Shown: positions 22,401 through 32,130, counted from the stretch's first letter. The stretch is DNA of 64,000 nucleotides from Ustilaginoidea virens (GCF_000687475.1 NC_057319.1:5570001-5634000), one strand, 5' to 3'. Notes: a model not told the origin generated them from the sequence alone. A program made the numbers and translations.

Positions 22401-23763
22401 TAGCCTGTATACAGGCTAGGCAGCGAAAATCAGCATCTTTAACCTTATTAAGGTTAGGCAGACCAGGGGTATTAGCACAGGTCTTTTTAAGTAGCTGAAT
22501 ACCTATATGCCCTAGCCGTACATGCCAAATGCCGGCTAACTGTAATAACTTCTGATATTCTGTATCAGCAGCTATAGGGGCAGGAGTAGGGCTAGTAGCC
22601 ACTACGGGATTTTCGCTAGTCGTAATAGCGGGCTCTTCGCTAGTCGTAATAGCGGGAGAGTTGGTAGTAGGGCTAGTAGCCTCTACAGGTTCCTTACTAG
22701 TTGCAGTAGTAGGAACAGGGGTAATAGTGGTATCCTCAGGATCACTATAATCAGCAGGGTTAGTAGGGCTGGGGACCTCTACTGTTATACTATTAGTAAC
22801 AGTATAATGGCTGCAAGGTTGATGCAGTAGTGGTGTGTCTATTCCTTTCTGTGGAAGGAAAAAGCCGTATTTTTCAAAGTTAAAAATGCCGATGCGTTTA
22901 CGGCTTGCTGACCAAAGCTGATTTTTAATTAATACCCCTTTAGCGGCATAGTGCTTTACACCGCTAATAATATTAATATCCAAGGTAGGAATATATAGGG
23001 CATTCTTAAGCTCTATAATACCCCATTTGGTGGGATTAACGCCCTGTAGCACAGTAAATCGTGCCGTGCCCCAACCAGTAGGGGAAATAGGTCCACCACC
23101 AGTAGTAATTATAGGCTTATCATCCTTCTCAAAATGGTGAAAAGTGGTGAAATGCTTCTTATCATTAACAATATGACAAGTAGAGCCGGTATTATAAAGG
23201 AGGGCATCCTTAGGGGTCCTACCGCCTGATTTAGCACTATAGCTTATATCAGTGGATATAGTGGAAGAAGAAGAGGAATAGGATATATTAGTATCCTGGG
23301 TATTATAATTGCCTATAATAAAGGCCTCGACATCTTGCTGATTGCTGCTAGAGTCTTGTTTCTTCTTCTGTTGCTGCTTCTTTTTCCTATTATTAGTAGA
23401 ATTATTCTTGCTATTATTAGTAGAAGCGGCATTAATAGTAGTAGGGCTAGTAGCCTCTACAGGGTCCTTGCTAGTCGTAATAGCAGAAGGTTGGATAGTA
23501 GGGCTAGTAGCCTCTACAGGGTCCTTACTGTTCATATTAGTAGGACCGGAGATAGTAGGGCTAGTAGCCTCTACTAGTTCCTTGCTAATTGTAATAGTAG
23601 GAACGTTACTATTTTGCCTACTAACTAAGCCTTGTATAAGGGTAGTTAGGGTATTCATTTGGGACTTTATATAATCCATATCTAGCTGTAGTCGTGCAGT
23701 AAGATCAGCTTTAGAGTTGGAATCCAAAGTGGCCTTATAAGTGGAAGGCCTAGACTGTGCCAT
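19483..23763 (-). CDS. Copia polyprotein, intact 1426-aa frame with catalytic Asp-to-Asn changes
   Basis: N-terminal ~190 residues are low complexity with repeats of (K/E)DPVEATSPT and a Lys/Gln-rich stretch; no capsid domain is seen. The protease motif reads LLYNTGSTCHI, with Asn where the family has the catalytic Asp. A GAG-pre-integrase zinc module follows (WHVRLGH ... CLACIQAK), then the integrase core: first acidic residue in EGDTFAI present, second site FHYNSRNEI with Asn instead of Asp, Glu in NGLAERSIR present. The reverse transcriptase has FIGAFLNSEL and an intact YVDD; RNase H retains AYSDSDFAG, TLEAES, YCDN and TKH. The linker before the reverse transcriptase carries duplicated PDDLESIPDPTN and Gly-Pro-Val repeats. 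Reverse transcription could be functional; self-processing and integration look disabled unless supplied in trans. Confidence 0.92.
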   Translation of the reverse strand: MAQSRPSTYKATLDSNSKADLTARLQLDMDYIKSQMNTLTTLIQGLVSRQNSNVPTITISKELVEATSPTISGPTNMNSKDPVEATSPTIQPSAITTSKDPVEATSPTTINAASTNNSKNNSTNNRKKKQQQKKKQDSSSNQQDVEAFIIGNYNTQDTNISYSSSSSTISTDISYSAKSGGRTPKDALLYNTGSTCHIVNDKKHFTTFHHFEKDDKPIITTGGGPISPTGWGTARFTVLQGVNPTKWGIIELKNALYIPTLDINIISGVKHYAAKGVLIKNQLWSASRKRIGIFNFEKYGFFLPQKGIDTPLLHQPCSHYTVTNSITVEVPSPTNPADYSDPEDTTITPVPTTATSKEPVEATSPTTNSPAITTSEEPAITTSENPVVATSPTPAPIAADTEYQKLLQLAGIWHVRLGHIGIQLLKKTCANTPGLPNLNKVKDADFRCLACIQAKKVRRPSKDAIPNPAKCLDIIEGDTFAISPMPYNKRPVALILVDRKSRFRWLYLLPNREGTVVFKALQSFIQSLQVRYGKTPVEFHYNSRNEINKMLSDWLVEQGITFNISCPYIHEQNGLAERSIRVIADRLRATMAWSRLPSNLWSAVITGVVMLVNITAVTNRPSSPYQELLKDYDQITPEHYPDLINLRAIGAAIEVLIPHEKRVKSRKLAPRTEPGRLLATLGNNTYLVYLLKKKVVTKTTFITFIYQNEGIGPISNGLEGDFHRGQNIGSEGVSSREPAILLDDLESIPDPTNSTNLTNITDTNVIPDDLESIPDPTNTSVINTNATLDNRPIIQSPATAKDDLIDILTSLNPTDIASPVGPAGPVGPAIPASPTDPTSPTDLFPQEGNTLHHLIWDSCYAAKRKLAKKAPDGTPNSWKDVLRCPEKEKDLWIKALFKEFEQLLDTKVFQFIPKSSVPIDRKIIRNRPVFRVKKDANNQPIKYKARLVVKGFMQVEGKDFQHTYASTSIPPTWRVILALAASNNWEIEQIDFIGAFLNSELSETIYMDIPDGFLEFTESLLLTNSDSKLWSDIQRQRLLTLLKEAGFNPSIKQAILLKKALYGLKQAPREWQHRLKDLISSEGFLPLASDAAVFYNKQTSTFIVTYVDDCLLVGPNITYINQLKRKFHKVYAIEDRGPASFFLGVQIIRNRKEGLLWLHQAQFIAEVLAKFGLQDTKPQLIPLQPGILNESSGKDLSPTDQSLYQSLTGTIMWLMMMTRPDLAFPIQYLSRFMSKATNVHLNAAKGSFSYLKGTENLAICFSATKSNQQPIIAAYSDSDFAGCKETSKSTGGFLTTINSGPISWRSKRASLVVLSTLEAESDALLETIREVQWLSNLCKELEIDILRPIPLYCDNQGSISNSNDPNQHARTKHTLLKFRYIREQAQLGLVKITYLPTNSMPADGLTKPLPGPKFTRFRELLGLRAC

Positions 23764-24483
23764 TATAGTGGTTAAAAGTCGTTAAAAATGGTGCCAATAG
23801 CTGTAGGAACAGATGAATAACCAGCTAAATAGCTGGCAAAATAGTCGAGTAACTAGCTGGACAGCTAGTAAATATAGTGGCTAGTAGCCTACTATAAAAG
23901 GTAACCGCAGAATATAGCGGTAGGTCTCAGTATAAAAGCACAGATGCCGTAGGCGTTGTGCAAGTCCAGAATATAGCGTTAGTATTTAAGGTGCTTATGT
24001 GGTGCCGTAATATAAAGGTGCCGTAAGTGCCGTAGGTGCCGTAGGTGCCGTAGGTGCTATAGGTGCCGTAATATAAAAGGTGCCGTAAGTGCCGTACCAA
24101 AAGTGCTATAAGTGGAAGAGTATAACAGGTGCCGTATAGTGCAGTAGGTGTCGTGCACTAGGTGCAAAGGTGTTATACAGTAGTATAGTGTGGTGGATAT
24201 CACACTATAAAATCCGTAGGTGCCGTAGGTTACGCCGAAAATAACGTAAGGTTACGCTAAGAGTACCGTAAGGTTACGCCGTAAGTTGCCGTTAGGTACG
24301 CCGTTGATTGCCGCAGGGTAATGCCGTAGGTAACAAGAGGTAAGCCAAAGGTGATAATAGGTAAGCCGAAGTTAATAAGGGTAAGCCGAAGATACCAAAG
24401 GATAGCTATATTAGTAGTACTAATAAGCAAAAGAGACCAAGGGGTGAACACAAAAAGGTAGGGTAAAAATAAAGAAGTAAAAA
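23764..24483 (-). repeat. Copia 5' leader with GTGCCGTAG repeats
   Basis: About 720 bases between primer-binding site and ORF. From about 23990 to 24340 it is built of many copies of GTGCCGTAG/AAGTGCCGTA and related GGTTACGCCGTAAG words. No coding frame; it may be a packaging or replication leader, or simply an expanded minisatellite. Confidence 0.7.
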
Positions 24484-24498
24484 CCCGGGCTCATAACC
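24484..24498 (-). other. Primer-binding site matching the initiator tRNA-Met anticodon arm
   Basis: Directly adjoining the element's 5' LTR, the minus strand reads GGTTATGAGCCCGGG. Its core is complementary to GGGCUCAUAACC, the anticodon stem-loop of fungal initiator tRNA-Met, rather than to a tRNA 3' end. The same arrangement in Drosophila copia uses a cleaved 5' half of tRNA-iMet as primer. Confidence 0.8.
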
Positions 24499-25249
24499 TA
24501 TTGCAATTCTCAAGGTCACTATAAAAGCAGAGCCTTACTAGCTAGCTAGATGGCATAAGACTGTCTGCGACCTGTGAACTAATCTTAGTATAATACTAGA
24601 TTTTTCACCAAGTCCTAAGACTATACAAGTGCTATAAAGCAAGGCAAGTGTAAAGGCAAGGCAAATATAAGATAACCAGAAAACGCAGGGAAGGTAAGAA
24701 GTTAAGAGGCATATAGTGCATTAACAGACTCGATTGTGCTACCCTTCTACTACCTAGAAAGAAGGGGAAAAGCTATCCTATATATACACGAAGGAGGGGT
24801 GGGCCCAGGCATTCAGGGTAGCCAGTAAGAAGGCTCCCCGTAATGCTCGCTATAATACGTCAGCAACCCCGCTATATCCGACCTTTCCAACCACCCTAAC
24901 CACCGCACTAGTAATTAGTCACCACGCTAGTGACTAACTACCACACTAGTGGACTAGCCACCACGCTAGTAGGCCACCACGCTAATTTAGCAATGCCACA
25001 CCACGCTAGTAGGCCGCCACCACGCTAGTAGGCAACCACGCTAATTTAGCAATGCCACACCTTTTTTTAACAAGGCCTACCTTACTTGATATACAGTAAA
25101 TAATCCACTGAAAATCCTTAAGGTAAAAGGCAAAGGCCTAAGGTTGGTAAGACTACCGTAAGTCCAAGAGGCGGTATAAGGGCCAGAAGGTTAGTAGGCC
25201 AGTAGGGCATTAGGCCAGCAGCCTAGTAGGCTACTATAGGATTTTAACA
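24499..25249 (-). repeat. Copia LTR, right on map (5' LTR of the element)
   Basis: 751 bp, same length as its partner; differences seen only near the first 50 bases on the map (TTAAGG/TCAAGG and GGCACAAG/GGCATAAG). Confidence 0.93.
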
Positions 25250-25254
25250 ACTAC

Positions 25255-28200
25255 TATATAGCAGTCGACCGCTATTATTAAATTGCTATTAACCTTAAGA
25301 CTAGCCTAACTACTAAGTGCTACCCTAGTCCTCCTCGCGATCGATAAAATAATAACTAGGACGCAAAGGGTGATATGCGGATAATAGGTATTAACTAGCT
25401 TACTTTAAAGAGTAAGCAATATATAGCCGAATAGGTCTTATAAAAGGTCCTTAACGAGCGATAGGAGAAAGACCTTTATCTTCATTATAATACTTCCACC
25501 CACTATATATAGAAATACTATTTATAAAGGGCCTATAGATTAGGAACGGTTAAAATAGCTATAGTAGACTCTTAGGCCGCTAAAGATAATAGTAGCAATA
25601 ACTCTTAAGGAAAAGACTAGCCTTTAAGCCTAATCTCGCGAAAGGGCTTAAAATATACGCTTAGAACCCCAATCGATTACGAAAAAGACCCTATACAAAA
25701 GAGATAAAAGAGATTATAAAACGTATAGATAGGCACCCCTTTTTAGTACTAATATTATATAAATCTCATACTTTTATTAATACCTTAATCGATTCGGGTT
25801 ATAATTACTATAGCGCTATAAGCGAAAAAATAGTATAATAGTTAGGTCTCTAACCTATCCGCCTATTATAACGTAGGAAAATCAGAACGGCAGTAGAGAT
25901 TCAAAGCTATTTAGGGGAATATAAAGAAGCGATTTCCTTTATTACGTATATCATTCGCATAGATATTAATATTAATAGCTAGCCTTCTATAGTTATACTT
26001 TATATAATCCTAGGCCTTACCTATGATATTATCTTAGGTCTCCCTTAGATAGAACACCGCAATATTATATTGCAAGCGAAATAATATTAGATATAGATCG
26101 GAGCAGTAGGCAATCTTATCGTCTAGGAATTAGTAGTACGATAGTCTGGCCCTACTGCAGTTAATATTCTCGGTTTAGTTTTCTATAGTATACTCTAGCG
26201 GGCGAAGCATTCTAAAGACCAATCGACCTCTTTTATTACTATAAGCCTGCAAAAGATAACGTATATTCTCCGCATTACGCTTCTACTATATTAGGACCCT
26301 ATACTATCTCTATAGAAGCCGCAAGGACTACCCCTAAAGTTATAGGAATTTCGCGACCTATTTAATAAGGAAAAGGCCTCTAGCCTTCCTCTACACTAGG
26401 GTATATTAGACTATTATATCCAGCTTAAGAAGGCCCTAGATAGAAGTATACTAAACCTACCTTAGGGCCTATTATATAATATACCATAGGACCAGCTTCT
26501 TAAGGTTTGGAGATAGGTAACTAACCTTATAAATAAGGGATAGATTCGGGCGAGTTCCTTATCGGTAATAGCTCTAGTCCTCCTAACGAGGAAAGGGAAT
26601 AAAGGGTGGCGTTTTTATATAGATTACCGAGCCCTAAATAAGGTTATAGCCTAAGATCGATACCCCCTCCCGCTTATTAAGGAGACCTTACGATCTTTAT
26701 CCTAAGCGAAATAATTTACTAAAATCGATATACGCATAGTATTCTATAAAATCTATATTGCAAAAGGCGATAAACACCTTACTATATTCTATATGCGATT
26801 TAGCCTCTTTAAGTAGCTTATCACACCTTTTAGCCTTACTAGAGCCCCCGCAATATTCTAATAATATATTAATAAAGCCTTAGGAAATACACTTAAGGAT
26901 TTTGCGACTATATACCTTAATAACGTCCTTATTTATACCTTAGGATTAAGGGAGGACCATATAGGACGCATTAAGGATATACTCTAATAATTTTAAAACG
27001 CCAGTCTTAACCTAGACTTAAAGAAGTATAATTTTGCTATAATAGAGGTCTAGTATCTAGGTTATATTATAACGGCAGGAAAAGAGATCCGCCTAAACCC
27101 CAAAAAGATTAAGGCTATTTAAAACTAGGAAGCCCCTATAAAACTAAAAGGGGTCTAAAGCTTCTTTAGCTTTATAAATTTTTACCGCGATTTTATCCTT
27201 AATTTCTCCCGACTCGCCGAACCCCTAATTAAATTAATAAAAAAAGGGGTTCCCTTCTAATAATTAGATAAAGAAAAGGAGGCATTCTAGGCGCTTAAGT
27301 ATTACTTTATCTTATATCTAATTCTCGCTTAATAGGACCCTAATAAGGAGATAATTCTTAAAGTAGATAGCTCTAATACCGCTCTTAATAGCTACCTCTC
27401 TTAAATTAGGGAAGATAGAGTCCTCTATCCTATTATATATTATTCCGTATACCTAACAGATACCGAACGGAACTATATAATTCACAATAAAGAGCTTCTT
27501 ATTATTATCTCTTATCTTAAGGCGTAATTAGCTAAACTCTAATTAGTAGCCTCCCTATTTACTATTTTTATAGACCATAAGAATCTAAAGTACTTTACTC
27601 GACCCTATAAGATATTAAAATAATAGGCTAAATAGGCCAAAATACTAACACTCTTTAATTTCTATCTCTAGTATAGGCTAAAATCGTAGGCTTAACGCTT
27701 TAATACGCTATCTCGATAGGAATAAGAAGCCGGCAGCGCAATATTAAAAATTAGCTAGATTTTAAAACTACTATCGATCTTAATACTCTACCTAAACTCA
27801 ACTATTAAACCGGTTCCTACAACTATACCTTTGGGATTTAGCTTACCTAATAGCTTATATATTTTCGCCGATTCCTACCTCTAGGCACTCTAAAATTATA
27901 CTATAGCCGAAGATAAAACGTATAGGGCACGCTAGGTAGTAATAGCAAAAGGCGAAAGATACTTTCCGACTAAGGCTTTAATAAAGGAATAGATTATAGA
28001 TTACACCCTAAATGCTTATAGCACGCTTTTCTACCGGGGGCAGATATAGCTCCCTTCTTTTAAACCCCTAACTACTATAGTTATATAGCAATACTATAAA
28101 TCACCCACTATAGGCCATCTAGGGAAGAATACTACATTCCAGTTATTATATTAAGACTACTACTTCGATAATATATCTTTAGTAGTAGCAAAATATATCT

Positions 28201-29375
28201 AGAATTGCCGATACCGTAGGGCATATAAGAGCCGATAATTACGCTAAGGCTTACTATAGCTATTACCTATCCTAAACCGATTTTAATCGTAGATTTCTAT
28301 CGACTTTATAATAGATCTTCCTATACGTAATACATCCGACCCGCAATTCCTTATAGTTATTACTAATCGCCTATCGAAGTATATCCAGCTTAAGGCAATA
28401 TACTCTATAAAAGCAGAAGACTATATAAAACGGTTCTAATAGTACTAATAGCATTTCTATAGGTTCCCTAAAGAAATTATTAGCGACTAAGGATCTAACT
28501 AGGTAAAATAATTTTAGACTATACTCTATAATTCAATTAGGATTAAATAACTCCTCTCGATTATATATTACCCTTAGACCGATAGCAGTATAGAACGGAT
28601 AAACTAAGAGGTTTAGGCTATCTTATATATTATAGTCTCTTTTAACCAATATAATTAGCTAAAACACCTTACGGTATGCCAACTAGCGTTAAATAACCGG
28701 ATATTATTAATAACCGGTTTTAGTCTTAATTGGCTCCTTAATGGATTTAATATTCTAATAGTTATATCGCCTCTAGATATAATACTAAATTTAACGACCC
28801 CAAAAGGGCAAACCGCCTTATTTTTAGCCACCCTCTATAAGGGATAAGAAATAGCCTAGGCCGCTATCGCCTTTATATAGTAGCGGTAGTAAGACGCAAC
28901 TAACTATTCGCACTATCTGGCGGAACGTTTTCAAATTAAAGATTAGGTATAGTTTACCTTATATAATATTAAGATAAACCGGCCTTATAAAAAGCTCGAT
29001 TAGGTCTCAGCAAAGTATATAGTTATAGCTATACTATCTCCGCTTAATATTCGACTTAATATCCTATAGGGTATTTACCTAATTTTCTATATTAATCTAG
29101 TCGAATAAGCGGCTTCCGATCTACTATTAAATTAAGAGGTAACCGATATATAATCCAATCCTCTACTTATACTACCTTAAGACTCTAATTGGCTATATAA
29201 AGAATACAAAATAAAAAAGATTTTCGCTATAAGGAATGCCTAAGGTCGGGGGTGGAACCATAATATACTTATTAAATAGAAAGGATATAATTTACCTATA
29301 TAAGAACCCCTAGAGAACTTCTTAGAGATAGCAGTATAAAAGGTATTTAAGGCCAAATAGGGGGATATTTAGACG
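25255..29375 (+). pseudogene. Gypsy gag end and pol relic (PR-RT-RH-IN-chromodomain)
   Basis: The gag continuation ends in a zinc-knuckle relic in which cysteines read Tyr. Protease: TLIDSGYNYY. The reverse transcriptase reads DYRALNKVIA-DRYPLPLI, later YLNNVLIYT at 26913-26939 in place of Y-x-DD. RNase H: LKVDSSNTALNSYLS and YIIHNKELLII. Integrase: HYKSPTIGHLG zinc-finger relic and NTSDPQFLIVITNRLSKY. Near 29200 a chromodomain relic reads IKKIFAIRNA-GRGWNHNILI, ending in PLENFLEIA. Dashes mark stops. Substitutions at catalytic sites fit C-to-T/G-to-A. The element cannot make active enzymes from this copy. Confidence 0.88.
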
Positions 29376-31570
29376 CATAATAGACCTATACGGCCTTAGG
29401 ATCGGATTTCGGACTTATAACCTTAATATCGTCTAATAATACAAAAAAAAAAAAAAAAAAACTAATCCTTTTCGTTTTTAGTAAAGCAATCTAGCAAATT
29501 TTAGCATTTATCTTTTATTTCTTAGTAACTCTAGCCCCGCTCCTATATTTCTTAATTCCTACTGCCCCTACTACCCTTACCCTTATTGGCATTCTCCTGC
29601 CTCCCTATAGGATTCAATAAGGGGGTATATAGGGGAAGGGAAGGGACTATAGGATAATAGGGCAGGAAAGATAGCAGTAGTATCGGCGGTATAGTTAGCG
29701 GATACTAACTAGGCATAATATGGCTCAGATACCTATAATAGGGCGTAATAGGTCCGGGGGGATATATTTATAATACCGGGCCAGCAGTAATAAAACCGGC
29801 CTCAGCTTACGGCACGATCGTTAGTATAAAGGCCTAAAGCGAGGCTATACCGGCATATAGGGAGGACGCTAACCAAGGGGAAGTAGGCAGAATATAAGGC
29901 GCAAGCATAGTAGGGGTGACCTAACATATAAAGCTAGTTATCGCCTCCACTATAATCTATATATCTTATCGTTACTCTATAAGTAGTTATATAATAGGAG
30001 CCATAAAGTTACCGCTAGCCTATCGAGACTCGGTAGATAAAGTAGAGGGAATAATAGTCGTTATAGGCGCAATAAGAGTCAACCTGCCGATATTAGCAGC
30101 CAGGGCATATATAAAAAGGGCCGTTATAGTATACTCTTATGCTATAGCCTATAGTTTATCCTATTAACGATATAGTATATTAAACTTAAGGCGAAAACAG
30201 GCCTTTTAGCCCGGGATATCTCCTACCTTTAGATAGGCAGCCTCCTTAATACTTTATTTCTTTTATACTATACAGATGATATACTTTATTACCTACTGCA
30301 GTTAAAGGTTTATCGATATTATACGCTCGTACTAAATACATATTTTATATTTCTAACGGCATTAAATATAAGCCTAGGAGCGACCAGACTGCATATAGAC
30401 GATATATTCTCTAGTATCTATAGTATATTGTATATAAGCGATATAGGTATACTTTACCTCCTCGATATTATTAGTATTTAATCCCTTAGAATCCCCCTAG
30501 ATAAGGAACTCTCTTATAGTACGCTTCTTTTATAACCGCCGATATAATAATCTAATAGTAGGTAAGGGCAGTATTTTCCTTACGCGCAAAAGTATCCAAG
30601 GCATAAGTGTAGATAAAGAGGGAGCTAATAGTACTCTAAATAGGGTCTTAGGGGTAATAGCTATCGAAAAAGAAGTTTTTATTAGTATTACCCTTATCGA
30701 CGATAGGACTCTTATATAAAAAGGGGCAGAAGAACGCAAAGGGGACGATAAGGCCCCTATATCAGGCAATAAAGGCTTTACCGAACTCTTATTATTATTA
30801 GAAATAATAATAAGCTTAAAGCTAAGGGGGGAAATATGCGACTATCCCGAAGAGGATATAAACTATAGCGGCCGCAATAGCGTTTTTAGCTAGGAACCTC
30901 CTCCGTGCCTAGCACTTCTAAGGTCTCTAGTAGATGCTAGGGATAGACCTAATAGGATTATAGGAGGGCCCTAGGCGATAGGCATATTCCTATCCACTAG
31001 TCCTCCGGACGATATAGTAATAAATCTAATATAATAGCAAACGGGGGAGGGACCTAAATACCTATTAATACCGGACGATTCACTATGCAGACCCAATATA
31101 AACGATCTAGGAACTTTCGATAGCGCAACTCTATTAGCAGGGATGATTCTTACGATAGTAGTAATACTATAGACTTACTACTAGGAATAATAGCCTTAAT
31201 AACGGTAAGTATAGGGATAGAGAGAGAGAGGAAGAAGTATAAAAGAAAAATAGATAAAAGAAAAAGCCTTAGTGTAGATAGATTCCTAACTGATGGCTAG
31301 CGATAAAATTTTTCTACTCTGCGATAGCTGTAATACAGTTCCTTCCAGCTGATAGCACTATAACCGGCTTCGATAAGGTTCTATTACGTCTGCCTAAAGT
31401 ATACCGACTCTAGTCTACGCTATATTTATATCGGTTATATATTGGCATATCTATGCGCCCGATTATTATCTTATATATCTAATTAAGGTTATTTTCGAGG
31501 GCTATAAGAGGTCTTAATTAGGGGGCGATATATAAAGGGGATAATTTCGGATGGTTTATTCTTCCGACTC
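29376..31570 (+). other. Unexplained 2.1-kb segment between Gypsy chromodomain and polypurine tract
   Basis: Starts with an A19 run near 29442-29460. No known domain. On + one phase is unusually open from about 30480 to 31170, reading for example VRFFYNRRYNNLIVGKGSIF and later DKAPISGNKGFTELLLLLEI, with stops that could all derive from CAG, CAA or TGG; other phases are open for shorter parts. It could be a decayed third ORF, an extended 3' UTR, or chance openness. The minus frame at 30530-30769 is not convincing. Confidence 0.4.
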
Positions 31571-31588
31571 TAAGGAGGAGGAGGGGGG
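31571..31588 (+). other. Gypsy polypurine tract
   Basis: AAGGAGGAGGAGGGGGG lies two bases before the 3' LTR, the expected position of the plus-strand primer. Confidence 0.82.
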
Positions 31589-31590
31589 TA

Positions 31591-31834
31591 TGTTACGGGC
31601 TCGGGCTACGCCCGCGCCACAATATAGCTAGGACTCGGGCTGCGCCCGCGTCTAGCCTAAGAAGGGCAATAGACGGAGTTATAGGACTATACTAAGACTC
31701 CGATACGTGTTATAATCGGGATATAAATAGACTAGATAGAAGGTTCCTATTTAGATCCTTTTCTTTCCTCTTTAGTCTATTTAATACATATCATTAACGC
31801 CTATTTGCAGTCGCCCTAGGGCCAGTCCTTTACA
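31591..31834 (+). repeat. Gypsy 3' LTR
   Basis: 244 bp, TGTTACGGGC...TCCTTTACA; differs from the 5' LTR at about 16 sites, all C/T or G/A, in both directions. Confidence 0.92.
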
Positions 31835-31839
31835 GTATA
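31835..31839. other. Gypsy target-site duplication, right copy (GTATA)
   Basis: Matches the left copy at 17568-17572 exactly. Confidence 0.88.
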
Positions 31840-31985
31840 TAGGAAATATTATGCGATATCTTAGATATTATATTTACGCGATATTACGCGCGATATCTTC
31901 TAGTGGTAAGGGAGGTGTGTTCCTAAGTGAGAATATAACGCAAAATATCGCCTATTTAATTGTATATAGGGAAAGAAAGTAAGCA

Positions 31986-32057
31986 CACTTGCGAGTCTTA
32001 GCACTTCTATGCACATTAAGGTTGTGCATTCGAATCCCGTGTGTGCGATTTTTTTTT
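31986..32057 (+). other. tRNA/SINE-like relic with B-box and T9 terminator
   Basis: GCATTCGAATCCC (about 32026-32038) resembles a Pol III B-box/T-loop, outer ends GCACAC and GTGTGC could pair, and a T9 run follows at 32049-32057. The T-stem pairs poorly and no good A-box or anticodon arm is seen, so this is at best a decayed tRNA-derived element. Confidence 0.25.
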
Positions 32058-32130
32058 ATAAAAAATGGGGCTATATACAGTCTGACTAATTAGATTGTAA
32101 TTTTTGGAGAAAAGTGGGGCCGCAAAAAAA

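Larger units (their letters stand above)
18612..25249 (-). mobile_element. Young Copia LTR retrotransposon nested in Gypsy gag
   Basis: 6638-bp element in reverse orientation, bounded by 751-bp LTRs (18612-19362 and 24499-25249) and ACTAC duplications. The LTRs differ at only two positions that I can find, both C/T, so insertion is recent relative to the surrounding Gypsy. It holds one intact 1426-codon ORF. On the minus strand the order is LTR, primer-binding site (24484-24498), a 720-bp repeat-rich leader, ORF, a purine-rich tract near 19363-19400, LTR. It has no recognisable capsid/UBN2 domain or zinc knuckle before the protease. Confidence 0.93.
17573..31834 (+). mobile_element. Chromodomain Gypsy LTR retrotransposon, RIP-decayed, with nested Copia
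   Basis: Complete element bounded by 244-bp LTRs (17573-17816 and 31591-31834) starting TG and ending CA, and by GTATA target duplications. Without the nested Copia (6638 bp) plus its 5-bp duplication it is about 7.6 kb. Order on +: gag relic, interrupted by the Copia, gag continuation with a zinc-knuckle relic, aspartic protease (LIDSG), reverse transcriptase, RNase H, integrase, chromodomain; then about 2.1 kb of unexplained DNA, a polypurine tract at 31571-31588 and the 3' LTR. Stops interrupt all frames. By hand alignment the two LTRs differ at about 16 positions, all transitions. The chromodomain places it among chromoviruses, which target heterochromatin. Confidence 0.92.
9839..32130. 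other. 22-kb AT-rich, RIP-decayed transposon block
   Basis: Between about 9.84 and 32.13 kb the sequence becomes rich in TA dinucleotides and TAG/TAA stops. The only long open frame is inside the Copia element. Flanking DNA on both sides is GC-rich and gene-bearing. LTR pairs differ only by transitions, the hallmark of RIP, which converts C to T mostly at CpA in repeated DNA. The contents are listed separately: Helitron relic, hairpin repeats, Gypsy, nested Copia. Confidence 0.92.

Noticed and set aside
23990..24340. Regular short repeats that could suggest a CRISPR-like array
   Set aside because: Contiguous GTGCCGTAG minisatellite without unique spacers, inside a eukaryotic retroelement leader.
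30530..30769. 79-codon minus frame in the Gypsy 3' segment
   Set aside because: Short, no domain; the plus strand is at least as open, so strand of any original ORF is unclear.
9839..32130. Starship-type giant element with a tyrosine-recombinase captain
   Set aside because: No DUF3435-like coding sequence or relic recognised; boundaries are explained by Helitron, Gypsy and Copia.
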